Below, in pieces: positions 1 to 7,508 of a stretch of DNA of 64,000 nt. Both the position numbers and the translations under genes were made by a program. Positions within the stretch are counted from its first letter, which is position 1; each line of letters starts with the position of its first letter. The notes beneath the pieces are model-generated. The model was not told where the DNA came from and searched no databases. It saw only the letters and a program-made list of their open reading frames with translations. Source of the DNA: an uncultured Polaribacter sp. (GTDB lineage: Bacteria > Bacteroidota > Bacteroidia > Flavobacteriales > Flavobacteriaceae); NCBI RefSeq assembly GCF_947496195.1, contig NZ_CANMBY010000004.1, forward strand, positions 117,027-181,026. Reading direction: 5' to 3'.

Positions 1-1152
1 TTGTTAAAAATGGGTTTTGAAGAAACAAAACTCACAAAATTTTCTATTGATGGTTTAGGTTGGAGTCCTGAGATTGCTCAAGAAAAAAAGAACTCATTTT
101 ATTTAAATAATGGTGAGGCAAATACTCACGCAATTCTAATTTCACCAAAGCAAAAAGCTGTACCAGTTTACAATCCTTTTCATTCTTTTGATGGAGCATT
201 AATGAAATTGGTGTTTAAGACACATCAAGAAACTATTAATGATATTACTAGAGATTCAGCTATTTGTATCGATTTTGATCAGAAAATTGATGTGTTTTAC
301 GAACCTTTAGATGTTTTGCGCTACAAAGATATTGTTATTAAATTCCATTTAATTGATGCTTTAGAGAAAGCTAAAGCAGAGCAACTAAAATTAATAGAAG
401 TATTTAATACCGATAATAATTTTATTAACGAAAACATTCATCAACAACTATTAGCATCAGCTAAAAAACACGGAGATTTAAGAAATAGAAAAGTGGTTTT
501 AGAAGATATTAATTTTACATCAGATTCTTTTTACACAAAAGCTTTTGGTGGTATTTATGTTTTAAGAGATTTTATAGAACCTATACTTATTTTCGAAAAA
601 GAAGAGGCTTATAAAGAAGCTATAAAAGACACTATTCATGATGTGTTAATGTATCATATTTCTCATGCAGAATTAATAGATAAATTAAATAGTCATAAAA
701 TTATTGAATGCGATTTAGAAGAAGAAGCTACTAAAAAAAGATACGAACGTATTAAAAAATATGTTTTTTCTACATTCTTAAAAGAGCATAAGCATCCTAT
801 AAAAGATATTTTAGAAGACCCAATTTTATTTAAAAGTTACTTAAATAAGATTGATCTATCAGCAAGAAAAAAAGTAATGGGGGTAGAGCTTTATTTAGAT
901 AAAAAGAAGGTTTCTAAAAATATAAACCCAAAAGATAGTATAGATGAAAACATTTATGTTGCTATGCATAAACCTCATTCTTCTTTAAAGCCTAGTCATC
1001 AAGATTTAATTTGGAACTTACTAGTAAGTATAGCTCCTAAAGATGTGCTTTTTCTCTTTTGGTACGATAAAGAACGATTTTTCGAGTTATTTAAAAACTT
1101 AGATGAATCTATGAAAGATTGGGTGATAGACACAATTAAGAGTGAATTTTAG
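1..1152 (+). CDS. Uncharacterised cytosolic protein, probably DUF6638 family (5' end cut by window)
   Basis: The reading frame is open from the first base of the window and ends at TAG 1150-1152. The annotated start would be an unlikely TTG at base 1, so the true start is probably upstream. There is no signal peptide or membrane segment. The protein is acidic and alpha-rich, with an N-terminal stretch containing FSIDGLGWSPEIA that I associate, from memory, with the Bacteroidota-only family DUF6638. No catalytic motif is evident and no function is assigned. It is followed by a four-helix-bundle gene and two membrane proteins on the same strand. Certain as a gene, moderately sure of the family. 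Confidence 0.75.
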   Translation: MLKMGFEETKLTKFSIDGLGWSPEIAQEKKNSFYLNNGEANTHAILISPKQKAVPVYNPFHSFDGALMKLVFKTHQETINDITRDSAICIDFDQKIDVFYEPLDVLRYKDIVIKFHLIDALEKAKAEQLKLIEVFNTDNNFINENIHQQLLASAKKHGDLRNRKVVLEDINFTSDSFYTKAFGGIYVLRDFIEPILIFEKEEAYKEAIKDTIHDVLMYHISHAELIDKLNSHKIIECDLEEEATKKRYERIKKYVFSTFLKEHKHPIKDILEDPILFKSYLNKIDLSARKKVMGVELYLDKKKVSKNINPKDSIDENIYVAMHKPHSSLKPSHQDLIWNLLVSIAPKDVLFLFWYDKERFFELFKNLDESMKDWVIDTIKSEF

Positions 1153-1198
1153 GTTGGAAGAATGAAGTAGGATGGAAGATGTTGAAATTGCGCAATTT
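1152..1198. repeat. Purine-rich GGAAG tract and 14-bp palindrome
   Basis: After the preceding stop codon there is a purine-rich run with repeated GGAAG/GAAG words (1152-1181). It is followed by the perfect palindrome AAATTGCGCAATTT at 1185-1198. A pyrimidine-rich counterpart lies on the other side of the four-helix gene at 1660-1698, and a similar tract lies at 7765-7795. Function unknown; it may be the edge of a small inserted unit. Confidence 0.4.
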
Positions 1199-1282
1199 GA
1201 ATTTGAACACTGAAATTGAGTTTAGAAATAAAAAACATGAATTTGTAAAAATTGTATATTTATAAAAAGAAAAGAAAAAGAA

Positions 1283-1636
1283 ATGAGTTTTAAATTTGAA
1301 AACTTAATTATTTGGCAAAAATCGATGGATTTAGGTGAAGAAATGAATTTGTTAACGAATAATTTTCCTCAAAAAGAAGTTTATAATTTATCATCTCAAT
1401 TAAGAAGAGCTTCTGATTCAGTGGCTTTAAATATTTCTGAAGGCGCTATTTTGCAGTCGAATGCAGAATACAGAAAGTTTTTAGGATATTCAATTCGTTC
1501 TTTAGCAGAGGTGGTAACTTGCTTACATAAAGCAATTAGAAGAGAGTATTTGTCAAAAGAGGAATTTCAAAAATATTATAGTGAATGTTATCACCTAATG
1601 AATATGACAATAGCCTATAGAAATAAGTTAAAGTAA
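1283..1636 (+). CDS. Four helix bundle protein (23S rRNA intervening-sequence protein family)
   Basis: A 117-residue all-helical protein. It begins with the family's typical FENLIIWQKSMDL segment, followed by SSQLRRASDSVALNISEGA (about residues 37-55) and a C-terminal helix ending in YRNKLK. The length fits the family, also known as TIGR02436/S23-like proteins, which were first seen inside 23S rRNA intervening sequences but mostly occur free. The biochemical role is unknown. The start is the ATG after a purine-rich leader. It is separated from both neighbours by unusual purine/pyrimidine tracts, which suggests it may have been inserted between them. Family assignment is firm. Confidence 0.9.
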   Translation: MSFKFENLIIWQKSMDLGEEMNLLTNNFPQKEVYNLSSQLRRASDSVALNISEGAILQSNAEYRKFLGYSIRSLAEVVTCLHKAIRREYLSKEEFQKYYSECYHLMNMTIAYRNKLK

Positions 1637-1656
1637 ATTAAAAAAAAATATGAGTA

Positions 1657-1699
1657 AGAAACATCAAGCTTCCTGCTCCCAACATCAAACAACAAAACC
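1657..1699. repeat. Pyrimidine-rich tract opposite the 1152-1198 tract
   Basis: This stretch contains CATCAAGCTTCCTGCTCCC followed by AACATC and CAAACAACAAAACC. Read on the minus strand it gives GATGTTGGGAGCAGGAAG, which shares GATGTTG and GGAAG words with the tract upstream of the four-helix gene, in inverted orientation. It may be the far boundary of a small mobile unit, or simply a local low-complexity sequence. Confidence 0.35.
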
Positions 1700-2227
1700 A
1701 TGACACTAGAAATCATCATATTTATAGCATCCATTTTATTTGGAGCTGTTATCTTTTGGAGAGAATCTCAAAGCAATAAAGTATTTCGTTTTTTTAATAA
1801 ATTAATGAATTCGAAAGAATTGCAAATGAAAGCTGATGATAAAAAAGGATTTGTGTATCAACAATCACCTTTACTAAGATTGGTTTTTATTACGTCTTTA
1901 TTTTTAATAGGTATTGTAGTAACGCGTATTTTAATCCCTATTGATTTAGCTACGATTTCACTATTTGCATCTATGATTTTTGGCACTTTTGCAGGTACAT
2001 ATTTAGCTGGGATTATATTTAAATCTTCTGCAGTTATCGAAGAACAATCTGAGTCTTTAGAAGATACATTTCAAGAAGTAATCGAAAAAGGTAAAGAACT
2101 CATAGATGATTTAAAAAACGAAGAACCAGCTACTATAGATAAAGCTCAAGAAGAAATTAAAGAAACATCAAAAGAAAATCAGAAAAGTGCTAGAGAGCGT
2201 TTAAAAGATAAAGGGTATTTAAAGTAA
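1700..2227 (+). CDS. Small membrane protein with charged helical tail
   Basis: I do not recognise a named family. The N-terminus is hydrophobic (about residues 3-21), two further hydrophobic segments lie near 58-78 and 82-107, and the last 65 residues form a very charged, probably coiled-coil tail rich in Glu and Lys. The tail is predicted cytoplasmic. It sits 4 bp before the start of the next membrane protein, so the two are probably co-transcribed and may work together. The role is unknown. Confidence 0.75.
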   Translation: MTLEIIIFIASILFGAVIFWRESQSNKVFRFFNKLMNSKELQMKADDKKGFVYQQSPLLRLVFITSLFLIGIVVTRILIPIDLATISLFASMIFGTFAGTYLAGIIFKSSAVIEEQSESLEDTFQEVIEKGKELIDDLKNEEPATIDKAQEEIKETSKENQKSARERLKDKGYLK

Positions 2228-2231
2228 AATT

Positions 2232-3923
2232 ATGCTAAAAAATTATTGGAATAAAGGTGCAAAACAAAAGAAAAGAGTCATCTTTTTTAGTGTTATACTA
2301 TTGGGTTTATTGTTTTTTTTAAGAGACGACTATCAACCTGCATTATTGTTTTTTAGAAAATACATATTTGTAATTCTGTTATCATTTACAGTTTTATTTT
2401 TTGGAATCAGAAGATTTAGAAGATTAGCAAGTTCAGGAAAAAGAATACTTACTTTATTAATGTTGTCAGCTTTCTTTGGCTTATTGTATTTTGTGGGTTG
2501 GCATTATAACATGTACGATTACATGAAAACCTATAATGTGTTTAACAATCTAAATCGTTTTGAAATTGTAGAATTACCTCTTACACAAAATGAAAGAATT
2601 CAGCCTTTACGAAATATCTTTTCTATGGCAAATGAATCTGTTGGAGAAACCAAAGATGTTTCATTGCCACATTTGGTTAGAGTTGATGGTAACAATCAAT
2701 GGACAATGGCTATACAGCCCACAGAAAAGTATTATTGGCAAGGCTTAAAAGACAATACAGAAGAGGTTTTTTCGGTTTCGAGTACAACACCTTTTCCTCG
2801 ATTTTCGAGCGAAAATAGAATTCCTGTTACATTTTCTATAGGTGAATCTTTAAAGTTTAGTAGAAATACTTACAATGCAGTTGTACAACGTTTAAATCCT
2901 TTGATGTTATTCAATTACGAACCAAGTGATACTTATTATATGAAAAATGATAATGGTGCTTGGGTACAAGTAGTGAGTTTAATTAAATGGAAAGGTTTCT
3001 TTTTTCCTTATCCAACTTTTGGTGGAGTAATGGTTGTAGAAAATGGCGAACATGACTTTACAGATTACTTAGAAAGAATTACCATTGGTAAAGGAACGTT
3101 TATTGCACCAGAAGAAATGAAAAATTACGAGTATTTAAAAAGGCAAAATACTTTGGCTGAAAAGGTTTCACGAATTCAAGCAGAAAGCTTAAAGTTTTTA
3201 GGAGGTTTTTCTGATCCTTTACCTTGGAATATGAAAAGTGCAGTGAAAATTCCGTTAGCACCCAAAGATCAAAATCAGCAACCTTATGTAACTGATTTCG
3301 ATTTTTCAGACACTAAAGTAGGTGCTTATAGTGGTTTGTATCATTGGTTTGGTTTAGAACCTATAGGTGATGAAAGAACTAGTTTAAGTTACAGTGTGTT
3401 TATTCCAGCAGATGGTACAGATAGACTGTATTATTACGATCATGCTTCAAAAAAACAAGGTTATGCAGGCGTTTCAGCTATGCCTTTAAAAGTTCAAGAA
3501 TCTAAAAAAGAATATGATTGGAATGCGAATGCTCCTGTAGAATTTAGACCTTACATTAAAAACATTGCAGGAAAAAAACGTATGTTTTTCTTAGGTACAG
3601 TGTCTACCATAAGTTCAGATAATCCTGAACAATTTGATGGTGCTGCAACACCAGATTTAGCTTTGGTTGATAGTGAGTACAGAGATGTAGTGTGGATTAA
3701 TGCTAAAAAACCTAGTACTTGGAATGAAGAGGTTTATAAACAATTAAACGAAGCTTGGAGAACTAGCGAAAACGGAAATATTTATTTCGAAAAAGAAAAA
3801 ACCATCTTAGAAAAAAACAGACAAATATTAGATTCTATAAAATTGATTTCTAAACAAGAAAAAAACCTAAAAGAAATTCAGCGTTTACAAAAACAGATAG
3901 ATTCTATTAAGATGAATAATTAA
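2232..3923 (+). CDS. Uncharacterised membrane-anchored protein with large extracytoplasmic domain
   Basis: 563 residues. Three hydrophobic segments near residues 17-34, 43-60 and 74-92 are followed by about 430 residues with no membrane segments, presumably extracytoplasmic. The extreme C-terminus (about 520-563) is a Lys/Gln/Glu-rich coiled coil. I see no known catalytic motif. The start lies 4 bp after the previous stop, so the pair forms an operon, perhaps with the partial gene at 1-1152. Function not assignable from sequence. Confidence 0.75.
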   Translation: MLKNYWNKGAKQKKRVIFFSVILLGLLFFLRDDYQPALLFFRKYIFVILLSFTVLFFGIRRFRRLASSGKRILTLLMLSAFFGLLYFVGWHYNMYDYMKTYNVFNNLNRFEIVELPLTQNERIQPLRNIFSMANESVGETKDVSLPHLVRVDGNNQWTMAIQPTEKYYWQGLKDNTEEVFSVSSTTPFPRFSSENRIPVTFSIGESLKFSRNTYNAVVQRLNPLMLFNYEPSDTYYMKNDNGAWVQVVSLIKWKGFFFPYPTFGGVMVVENGEHDFTDYLERITIGKGTFIAPEEMKNYEYLKRQNTLAEKVSRIQAESLKFLGGFSDPLPWNMKSAVKIPLAPKDQNQQPYVTDFDFSDTKVGAYSGLYHWFGLEPIGDERTSLSYSVFIPADGTDRLYYYDHASKKQGYAGVSAMPLKVQESKKEYDWNANAPVEFRPYIKNIAGKKRMFFLGTVSTISSDNPEQFDGAATPDLALVDSEYRDVVWINAKKPSTWNEEVYKQLNEAWRTSENGNIYFEKEKTILEKNRQILDSIKLISKQEKNLKEIQRLQKQIDSIKMNN

Positions 3924-3979
3924 TGCTAAACTTGTTTTAAAACTTATAGAGATTTAGGGAGTATTTTACTTTTTCGATA

Positions 3980-4054
3980 GCAGTTTTGTGTATGGAAAGT
4001 TGCATTTTTGTGTGCGAGTAATTTCCGAAGGAAAATCAGATGTTACAAAACTGC
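3980..4054. repeat. Nested palindrome downstream of the inverted-repeat-bounded gene
   Basis: Perfect 10-bp arms GCAGTTTTGT (3980-3989) and ACAAAACTGC (4045-4054) enclose a second hairpin, TTTCC (4022-4026) with GGAAA (4030-4034). The region is too structured to be chance intergenic DNA in this AT-rich setting. From memory, similar elements with GTTTTGTGTATGG and TTTCCGAAGGAAA cores recur beside single genes in flavobacterial genomes. That recollection needs a search. Confidence 0.5.
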
Positions 4055-4100
4055 AGCGACCTTTGGCTTAAACTAAAGTAAGCAATGTTTTTTACATTAT

Positions 4101-4618
4101 GTTACCCAACGTTTTTATTTTTTTAATTAATTCTTACCAGGAAATGAGTCTGTCAATCCGTTAAAGATATCTTGATGAGCTCGAATTTCGTGCTTTTCAT
4201 TATTGTTGGTTATGATTTTAAAATTTGGTCGTTTAAAATTATGAGTAATATTCATAACACCATGAATTTTTTTAATATTGTCATACTTTAGTTCTATTTT
4301 TTTTGTCTTAGAAAAAAGTATTATTTGGTCTGGTTGAATTTCCAATTCCGCTTTTTCATAATTTCTCATTCCATTGACCCAATCTCCAATAAGTAAAAAA
4401 ACCATTGAACCAGCAAATACATAGTATACATTCCTGTTTACTACTTCAATCAGATATATTGCTGCAATTTCTGAAGGCAAATATTTAGCAGGCCAAACAA
4501 ATAATAAAAAGACTAAAAAGAGAAAGAATCCGAAGCTTAGGACACTTTTCCCTATTTTATTGATACTTTTTTTTTCAGCAAATTCTATTTCAAAAGTTTC
4601 TTTCAAATGTTGGGTAAC
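4101..4618. mobile_element. Single-gene unit bounded by a perfect 10-bp inverted repeat
   Basis: GTTACCCAAC at 4101-4110 and its exact reverse complement GTTGGGTAAC at 4609-4618 flank one minus-strand gene almost tightly, with 16 bp on one side and 2 bp on the other. Outside each copy lies a hairpin (3980-4054 and 4625-4659). The compact layout, the single gene and the symmetrical ends suggest a cassette-like insertion. No transposase is present, so any movement would need an enzyme supplied elsewhere. The repeats are visible; mobility is inference. Confidence 0.45.
4127..4606 (-). CDS. Two-helix membrane protein with C-terminal PH-like domain, TTG start
   Basis: 159 residues. Two membrane segments lie at about residues 21-42 and 52-72. 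A beta-rich cytoplasmic domain follows (about 88-155) whose pattern, with charged beta strands and a closing helix, resembles small bacterial PH/YcxB-like domains. The only possible start before the first membrane helix is TTG at 4606; an in-frame TAA lies five codons upstream. The start codon is two bases from the right inverted repeat. It is oriented against both neighbours. The role is unknown; the family resemblance is tentative. Confidence 0.65.
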   Translation of the reverse strand: MKETFEIEFAEKKSINKIGKSVLSFGFFLFLVFLLFVWPAKYLPSEIAAIYLIEVVNRNVYYVFAGSMVFLLIGDWVNGMRNYEKAELEIQPDQIILFSKTKKIELKYDNIKKIHGVMNITHNFKRPNFKIITNNNEKHEIRAHQDIFNGLTDSFPGKN

Positions 4619-4624
4619 TTAAGT

Positions 4625-4684
4625 ACGATTATGGAGTCGTTTTAATGACTTATAATCGTTGTTAGCGAAGTTCGCTTTTTTTTA
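4625..4684 (+). terminator. Long hairpin followed by a second hairpin and T tract
   Basis: ACGATTAT (4625-4632) pairs with ATAATCGT (4652-4659), and AGTC (4635-4638) with GACT (4647-4650) inside it. Next, AGCG (4664-4667) pairs with CGCT (4673-4676) and runs into a T tract. It looks like a plus-strand terminator, but the nearest plus-strand gene ends at 3923. This is consistent with the 4101-4618 unit having landed between that gene and its terminator. Confidence 0.5.
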
Positions 4685-4738
4685 TCAGAAAGTCAACATG
4701 TAGAACACCCTTCTATTAATATATTTTATTCAATATAT

Positions 4739-4788
4739 TTCCTTGGATATATTTTCCTTGGTAAATATATTTTTATTTTGTAACTTTG
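4739..4788 (+). promoter_or_regulatory. Promoter with tandem CCTTGG operators for DoxX-OsmC
   Basis: Two CCTTGG cores, at 4741-4746 and 4756-4761, sit in AT-rich arms (ATATTT on the left, mostly AAATAT-like on the right), 15 bp apart. The TTG of the second core (4758-4760) is placed as a -33 element, 20 bp before the -7 element TAACTTTG (4781-4788). A repressor bound here would cover the -33 region. The same geometry recurs at 5577-5624. Confidence 0.7.
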
Positions 4789-4812
4789 TTATTAAATTAA
4801 AAATCAACCATT

Positions 4813-5166
4813 ATGAAAACTACAAAAATTATTTATTACATAGCAACTGGTTTACTAACCTTATTAATGTTATTTTCTGTAAGTCAATATTTTTTTAACT
4901 ACGAAGTTATAGAAGGCGCATTTAAAAGTTTTGGGTATCCTACCTATTTAATTTATCCTTATGGTGCAATTAAATTATTAGGCTTAGTAGCCATTTGGTT
5001 TATTCCAAACAAGTCTTTAAAAGAATGGGCATATGCAGGTTTCTTCTTTGCTTTTGTTCTGGCTTTTTTTGCACATTATATGATAGGAGATGGAGAACAA
5101 ATGGGAGCATTAGTAGCTACTATTTTATTATTAACATCTTATTTTACTAACAAAAAAATACAATAA
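4813..5166 (+). CDS. DoxX-like membrane protein
   Basis: 117 residues with four membrane helices (about 8-27, 44-62, 70-88, 95-112). The Phe/Tyr-rich loop SFGYPTYLIYP between helices one and two is typical of the DoxX-like family (PF13564-type). Members are small inner-membrane proteins, often paired with thiol or quinone stress genes; their exact activity is poorly known. Its stop overlaps the ATG of the OsmC gene by one base, so translation is coupled. It stands behind tandem CCTTGG operators, placing it in the redox-responsive set. Confidence 0.88.
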   Translation: MKTTKIIYYIATGLLTLLMLFSVSQYFFNYEVIEGAFKSFGYPTYLIYPYGAIKLLGLVAIWFIPNKSLKEWAYAGFFFAFVLAFFAHYMIGDGEQMGALVATILLLTSYFTNKKIQ

Positions 5167-5573
5167 TGGCAAAACAGGTTTCATCATCAGTTATGTTAAC
5201 AAACAAAAATTATCTAGCAGAAGCTAAAACTAGAAATCATTTTTTAACAATAGATGAACCAGTTAGTGCAGGAGGTGATGATAATGGACCAACACCTGTA
5301 GAATATTTACTTACAGCATTAGGGAGTTGTGTAGCAATTACATTACGAATGTATGCAGAGAGAAAAGGTTGGGATGTAGGTAAAATAAAAGTAAATGTTA
5401 CACAAAAAGAAGAATTAACAACAGAGGGAATTAGAAAGTCATTAGTAGAAGACATTTCTTTCGAAAAAGAAGTCACATCAAAACAACGAGAGAAGTTAGT
5501 AGAAATTGCTGGTAAGTGCCCAGTTGCAAAAATGATTAAAAGCGAGACAAAAATAACATCCATTCTAAATTAA
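5166..5573 (+). CDS. OsmC family peroxiredoxin-like protein
   Basis: 135 residues with the OsmC fold. The first conserved cysteine is C55 in ALGSCVAITL and the second is C118 in AGKCPVAK, the usual pair that reduces organic hydroperoxides or reactive electrophiles. The GGDDNGPTPVEYLLTALGSC region is diagnostic. It is cytoplasmic and recycled by thiols. It is translated together with the DoxX-like gene, whose stop it overlaps. It belongs to the YhfA/OsmC-like branch rather than classical Ohr, judging by the sequence around C118. The assignment is firm at family level; the true substrate is unknown. Confidence 0.92.
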   Translation: MAKQVSSSVMLTNKNYLAEAKTRNHFLTIDEPVSAGGDDNGPTPVEYLLTALGSCVAITLRMYAERKGWDVGKIKVNVTQKEELTTEGIRKSLVEDISFEKEVTSKQREKLVEIAGKCPVAKMIKSETKITSILN

Positions 5574-5574
5574 T

Positions 5575-5624
5575 TTCCTTGATAATATATTCCTTGGAAA
5601 ATAAAATATATTGTTGTACATTTG
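5575..5624 (+). promoter_or_regulatory. Second promoter with tandem CCTTG(G/A) operators
   Basis: CCTTGA (5577-5582) and CCTTGG (5592-5597) are again exactly 15 bp apart. The TTG at 5594-5596 is 20 bp before TACATTTG (5617-5624), a perfect TAnnTTTG -7 element. This duplicates the architecture of 4739-4788. It starts the long operon beginning with the azoreductase. Confidence 0.72.
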
Positions 5625-5650
5625 TTACATAATTAAAAAAGACAATTAAG

Positions 5651-6235
5651 ATGAAAATATTAAATATAAATTCAAGTAGTAATAAAACAGCTTCAACATC
5701 TACAAATTTTGCAGAGAAAGTAGTTGCTAAATTAGTAAAAGAGAATAGTGATGCAACTGTAAAAACAAGACATACAACTTTTTCTAATTTACCATTTATA
5801 GATGATGTAATGTTAAGTGCTTTATTTACTCAAGAAGAAAAAACACCAGAACAAAAAGAGTCTTTAGCAATTTCTAATGAGTTAACTAATGAGTTATTAG
5901 AAGCAGATGTTTTAGTTATTGGTGCTCCAATTTATAATTTTTCTGTGCCAGCATCTTTAAAAGCATATTTTGATTTAGTAGCTAGAGCTGGGTTAACATT
6001 TAAGTATACAGAGAATGGGCCAGAAGGTTTATTAAAAAATAAAAAGGCATATATAGTGGTTTCTAGTGGAGGCACAGAGATAGGCAGTGATATAGATTTT
6101 GCTGGTAATTACATAAAACATTTTTTAGGATTTTTAGGTATTACAGATGTAGAGTTTGTAAAGTTAGATCAATTAATGTTTGGTAGTGAACCTAAAATTG
6201 AGTCAGCACATAAAGTAATAGCAGCAATCGCTTAA
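5651..6235 (+). CDS. azoR: FMN-dependent NADH-azoreductase / quinone reductase
   Basis: 194 residues with the flavodoxin-like fold. The N-terminal FMN-phosphate loop reads NINSSSNKTAST. GAPIYNFSVP at 91-100 followed by ASLKAYFDLVARAGLTFKYT, and SSGG at 138-141, are hallmarks of the AzoR/AcpD family. These enzymes reduce quinones and azo compounds by two electrons using NAD(P)H, avoiding semiquinone radicals. It is the first gene of an operon reaching about 7757 behind a CCTTGG promoter, which fits a role in quinone or electrophile defence. Confidence 0.92.
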   Translation: MKILNINSSSNKTASTSTNFAEKVVAKLVKENSDATVKTRHTTFSNLPFIDDVMLSALFTQEEKTPEQKESLAISNELTNELLEADVLVIGAPIYNFSVPASLKAYFDLVARAGLTFKYTENGPEGLLKNKKAYIVVSSGGTEIGSDIDFAGNYIKHFLGFLGITDVEFVKLDQLMFGSEPKIESAHKVIAAIA

Positions 6236-6247
6236 AAAATAAAAGTT

Positions 6248-6775
6248 ATGAAAAAAATATTAGCATTTGCAGGAAGTACAAGTTCTACTTCTATCAATAA
6301 AAAATTAGCAACTTATGCTGCAGAAAATTTAAAAGATACAGCATTTGATGTCATAGATTTAAGAGATTACGATTTACCTGTATATAGTGTAGACAGAGAA
6401 AAAGAGGGCTTTCCAGAAGCAGCAAAAAAATTCACTTCAATGCTAGATAATTATGATGGTTTTATTTTGTCTTTAGCAGAACATAATGGTTCTTATGCAG
6501 CAGCATTTAAAAATATTTTTGATTGGTCTTCTAGAATTGAAAGAAAGTTTTTTAGAGACAAACCTTTATTATTAATGGCAACTTCTCCAGGAGCAAGAGG
6601 AGGACAGTCTGTTTTACAAGATGGCATTACAAAATTTCCACATATGGCTGCAAAAGAAATTTTTTCTTTTTCATTACCAAGTTTTAATGATAATTTTAAA
6701 GACGGAAAAATTATTAATAATAATTTAAATGATAGTTTGATTGATGTTGTAACTCAATTCGAAAAATCAATTTAA
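6248..6775 (+). CDS. NADPH-dependent FMN reductase family protein
   Basis: 175 residues. GSTSSTSIN (9-17) is the FMN phosphate-binding loop; EHNGSY (78-83) and SPGARGG (113-119) are the other conserved flavin-contact motifs of the FMN_red family. It probably reduces flavin, quinones or similar acceptors with NADPH. It starts 12 bp after the azoreductase, so two related flavin reductases lie in tandem in one operon. The substrate cannot be told from sequence. Confidence 0.9.
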   Translation: MKKILAFAGSTSSTSINKKLATYAAENLKDTAFDVIDLRDYDLPVYSVDREKEGFPEAAKKFTSMLDNYDGFILSLAEHNGSYAAAFKNIFDWSSRIERKFFRDKPLLLMATSPGARGGQSVLQDGITKFPHMAAKEIFSFSLPSFNDNFKDGKIINNNLNDSLIDVVTQFEKSI

Positions 6776-6785
6776 ATATAAAATT

Positions 6786-7211
6786 ATGGCTGATCAAAAA
6801 GAAGTAGTAAAAGAGTACAGTAATAAAGATATCACTGTGGTTTGGAAACCAGATATGTGCATTCATTCTAAAAAATGTTGGCAAGGATTGATACAAGTAT
6901 TTAATCCTAAAAACAGACCTTGGATAAATATGGATGGAGCTACTACAAAACGAATTAAAGATCAGGTAGAACAATGTCCTTCAGGTGCTTTATCATACAT
7001 GCAAAAAAATGAAGCAGAGAAAAATAGTAGTAAAATAAAGGTGCAGTGTTTAGAAAATGGACCATTAATGGTAAAATCTGATGTAGAAATAACCCATTCT
7101 AATGGAGAGGTAGAAGTAAGAAAAAAAACAGCAGCCTTTTGCAGATGTGGTGCCTCTAACAACAAACCATTTTGTGATGGAGCACATTCAGAAATAAACT
7201 TTAAAGCTTAG
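6786..7211 (+). CDS. Fe-S protein: YjdI-type 4Fe-4S domain fused to CDGSH domain
   Basis: 141 residues with two iron-sulfur modules. The first (about 12-75) is the Fer4_19/YjdI type with C25, C31 and C64 in the pattern MCIHSKKCW and QCPSGAL. The second is a CDGSH domain with C119, C121, C130 and H134 (FCRCGASNNKPFCDGAH), which in known members binds a redox-active, labile 2Fe-2S cluster. This fusion commonly sits beside a YjdJ-like acetyltransferase, as here. A likely role is electron transfer or cluster sensing under oxidative or electrophile stress; that part is inferred from context. Confidence 0.9.
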   Translation: MADQKEVVKEYSNKDITVVWKPDMCIHSKKCWQGLIQVFNPKNRPWINMDGATTKRIKDQVEQCPSGALSYMQKNEAEKNSSKIKVQCLENGPLMVKSDVEITHSNGEVEVRKKTAAFCRCGASNNKPFCDGAHSEINFKA

Positions 7212-7216
7212 TTATT

Positions 7217-7498
7217 ATGGATATTTTACATAATGATGATGGTAAAAAAGGAGTTTTTTACGTTCAATTAAATGGAAAGACAGAAGCTGAAATGACCTAT
7301 ACTTGGGCTGGTCAAGACAAAATTATTATTGATCATACAGAAGTAAACGAAGTACTAAAAGGTAAAAAAGTAGGTTATAAATTGGTAGAAAAAGCTGTTG
7401 CATTTGCAAGAGCAAAAAATATTAAAATTCTTCCTTTATGTCCTTTTGCAAAGTATATAATGGATAAAAAAGAAGATTACAAAGACGTATTATTTTAA
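7217..7498 (+). CDS. YjdJ-like small GNAT N-acetyltransferase
   Basis: 93 residues, matching the very short GNAT branch (COG2388). VLKGKKVGYKLVEKAV is the acetyl-CoA pyrophosphate-binding segment (about 48-63), and the C-terminal ILPLCPFAKYIM motif is typical of this branch, with the conserved Cys and Pro. It lies 5 bp after the CDGSH gene, reproducing the yjdI-yjdJ pairing seen in other bacteria. The acceptor substrate is unknown. Confidence 0.88.
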   Translation: MDILHNDDGKKGVFYVQLNGKTEAEMTYTWAGQDKIIIDHTEVNEVLKGKKVGYKLVEKAVAFARAKNIKILPLCPFAKYIMDKKEDYKDVLF

Positions 7499-7508
7499 AA
7501 AGAAAAAA

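Noticed and set aside
4101..4618. Integron gene cassette with attC site
   Set aside because: GTTGGGT and ACCCAAC match the short GTTRRRY/RYYYAAC cores, but the copies are inverted, not direct, and no integrase is present. It is kept as an undefined inverted-repeat unit.
5237..5563. Minus-strand open frame inside the OsmC gene
   Set aside because: The plus-strand OsmC reading is unambiguous; the antisense frame is a composition shadow.
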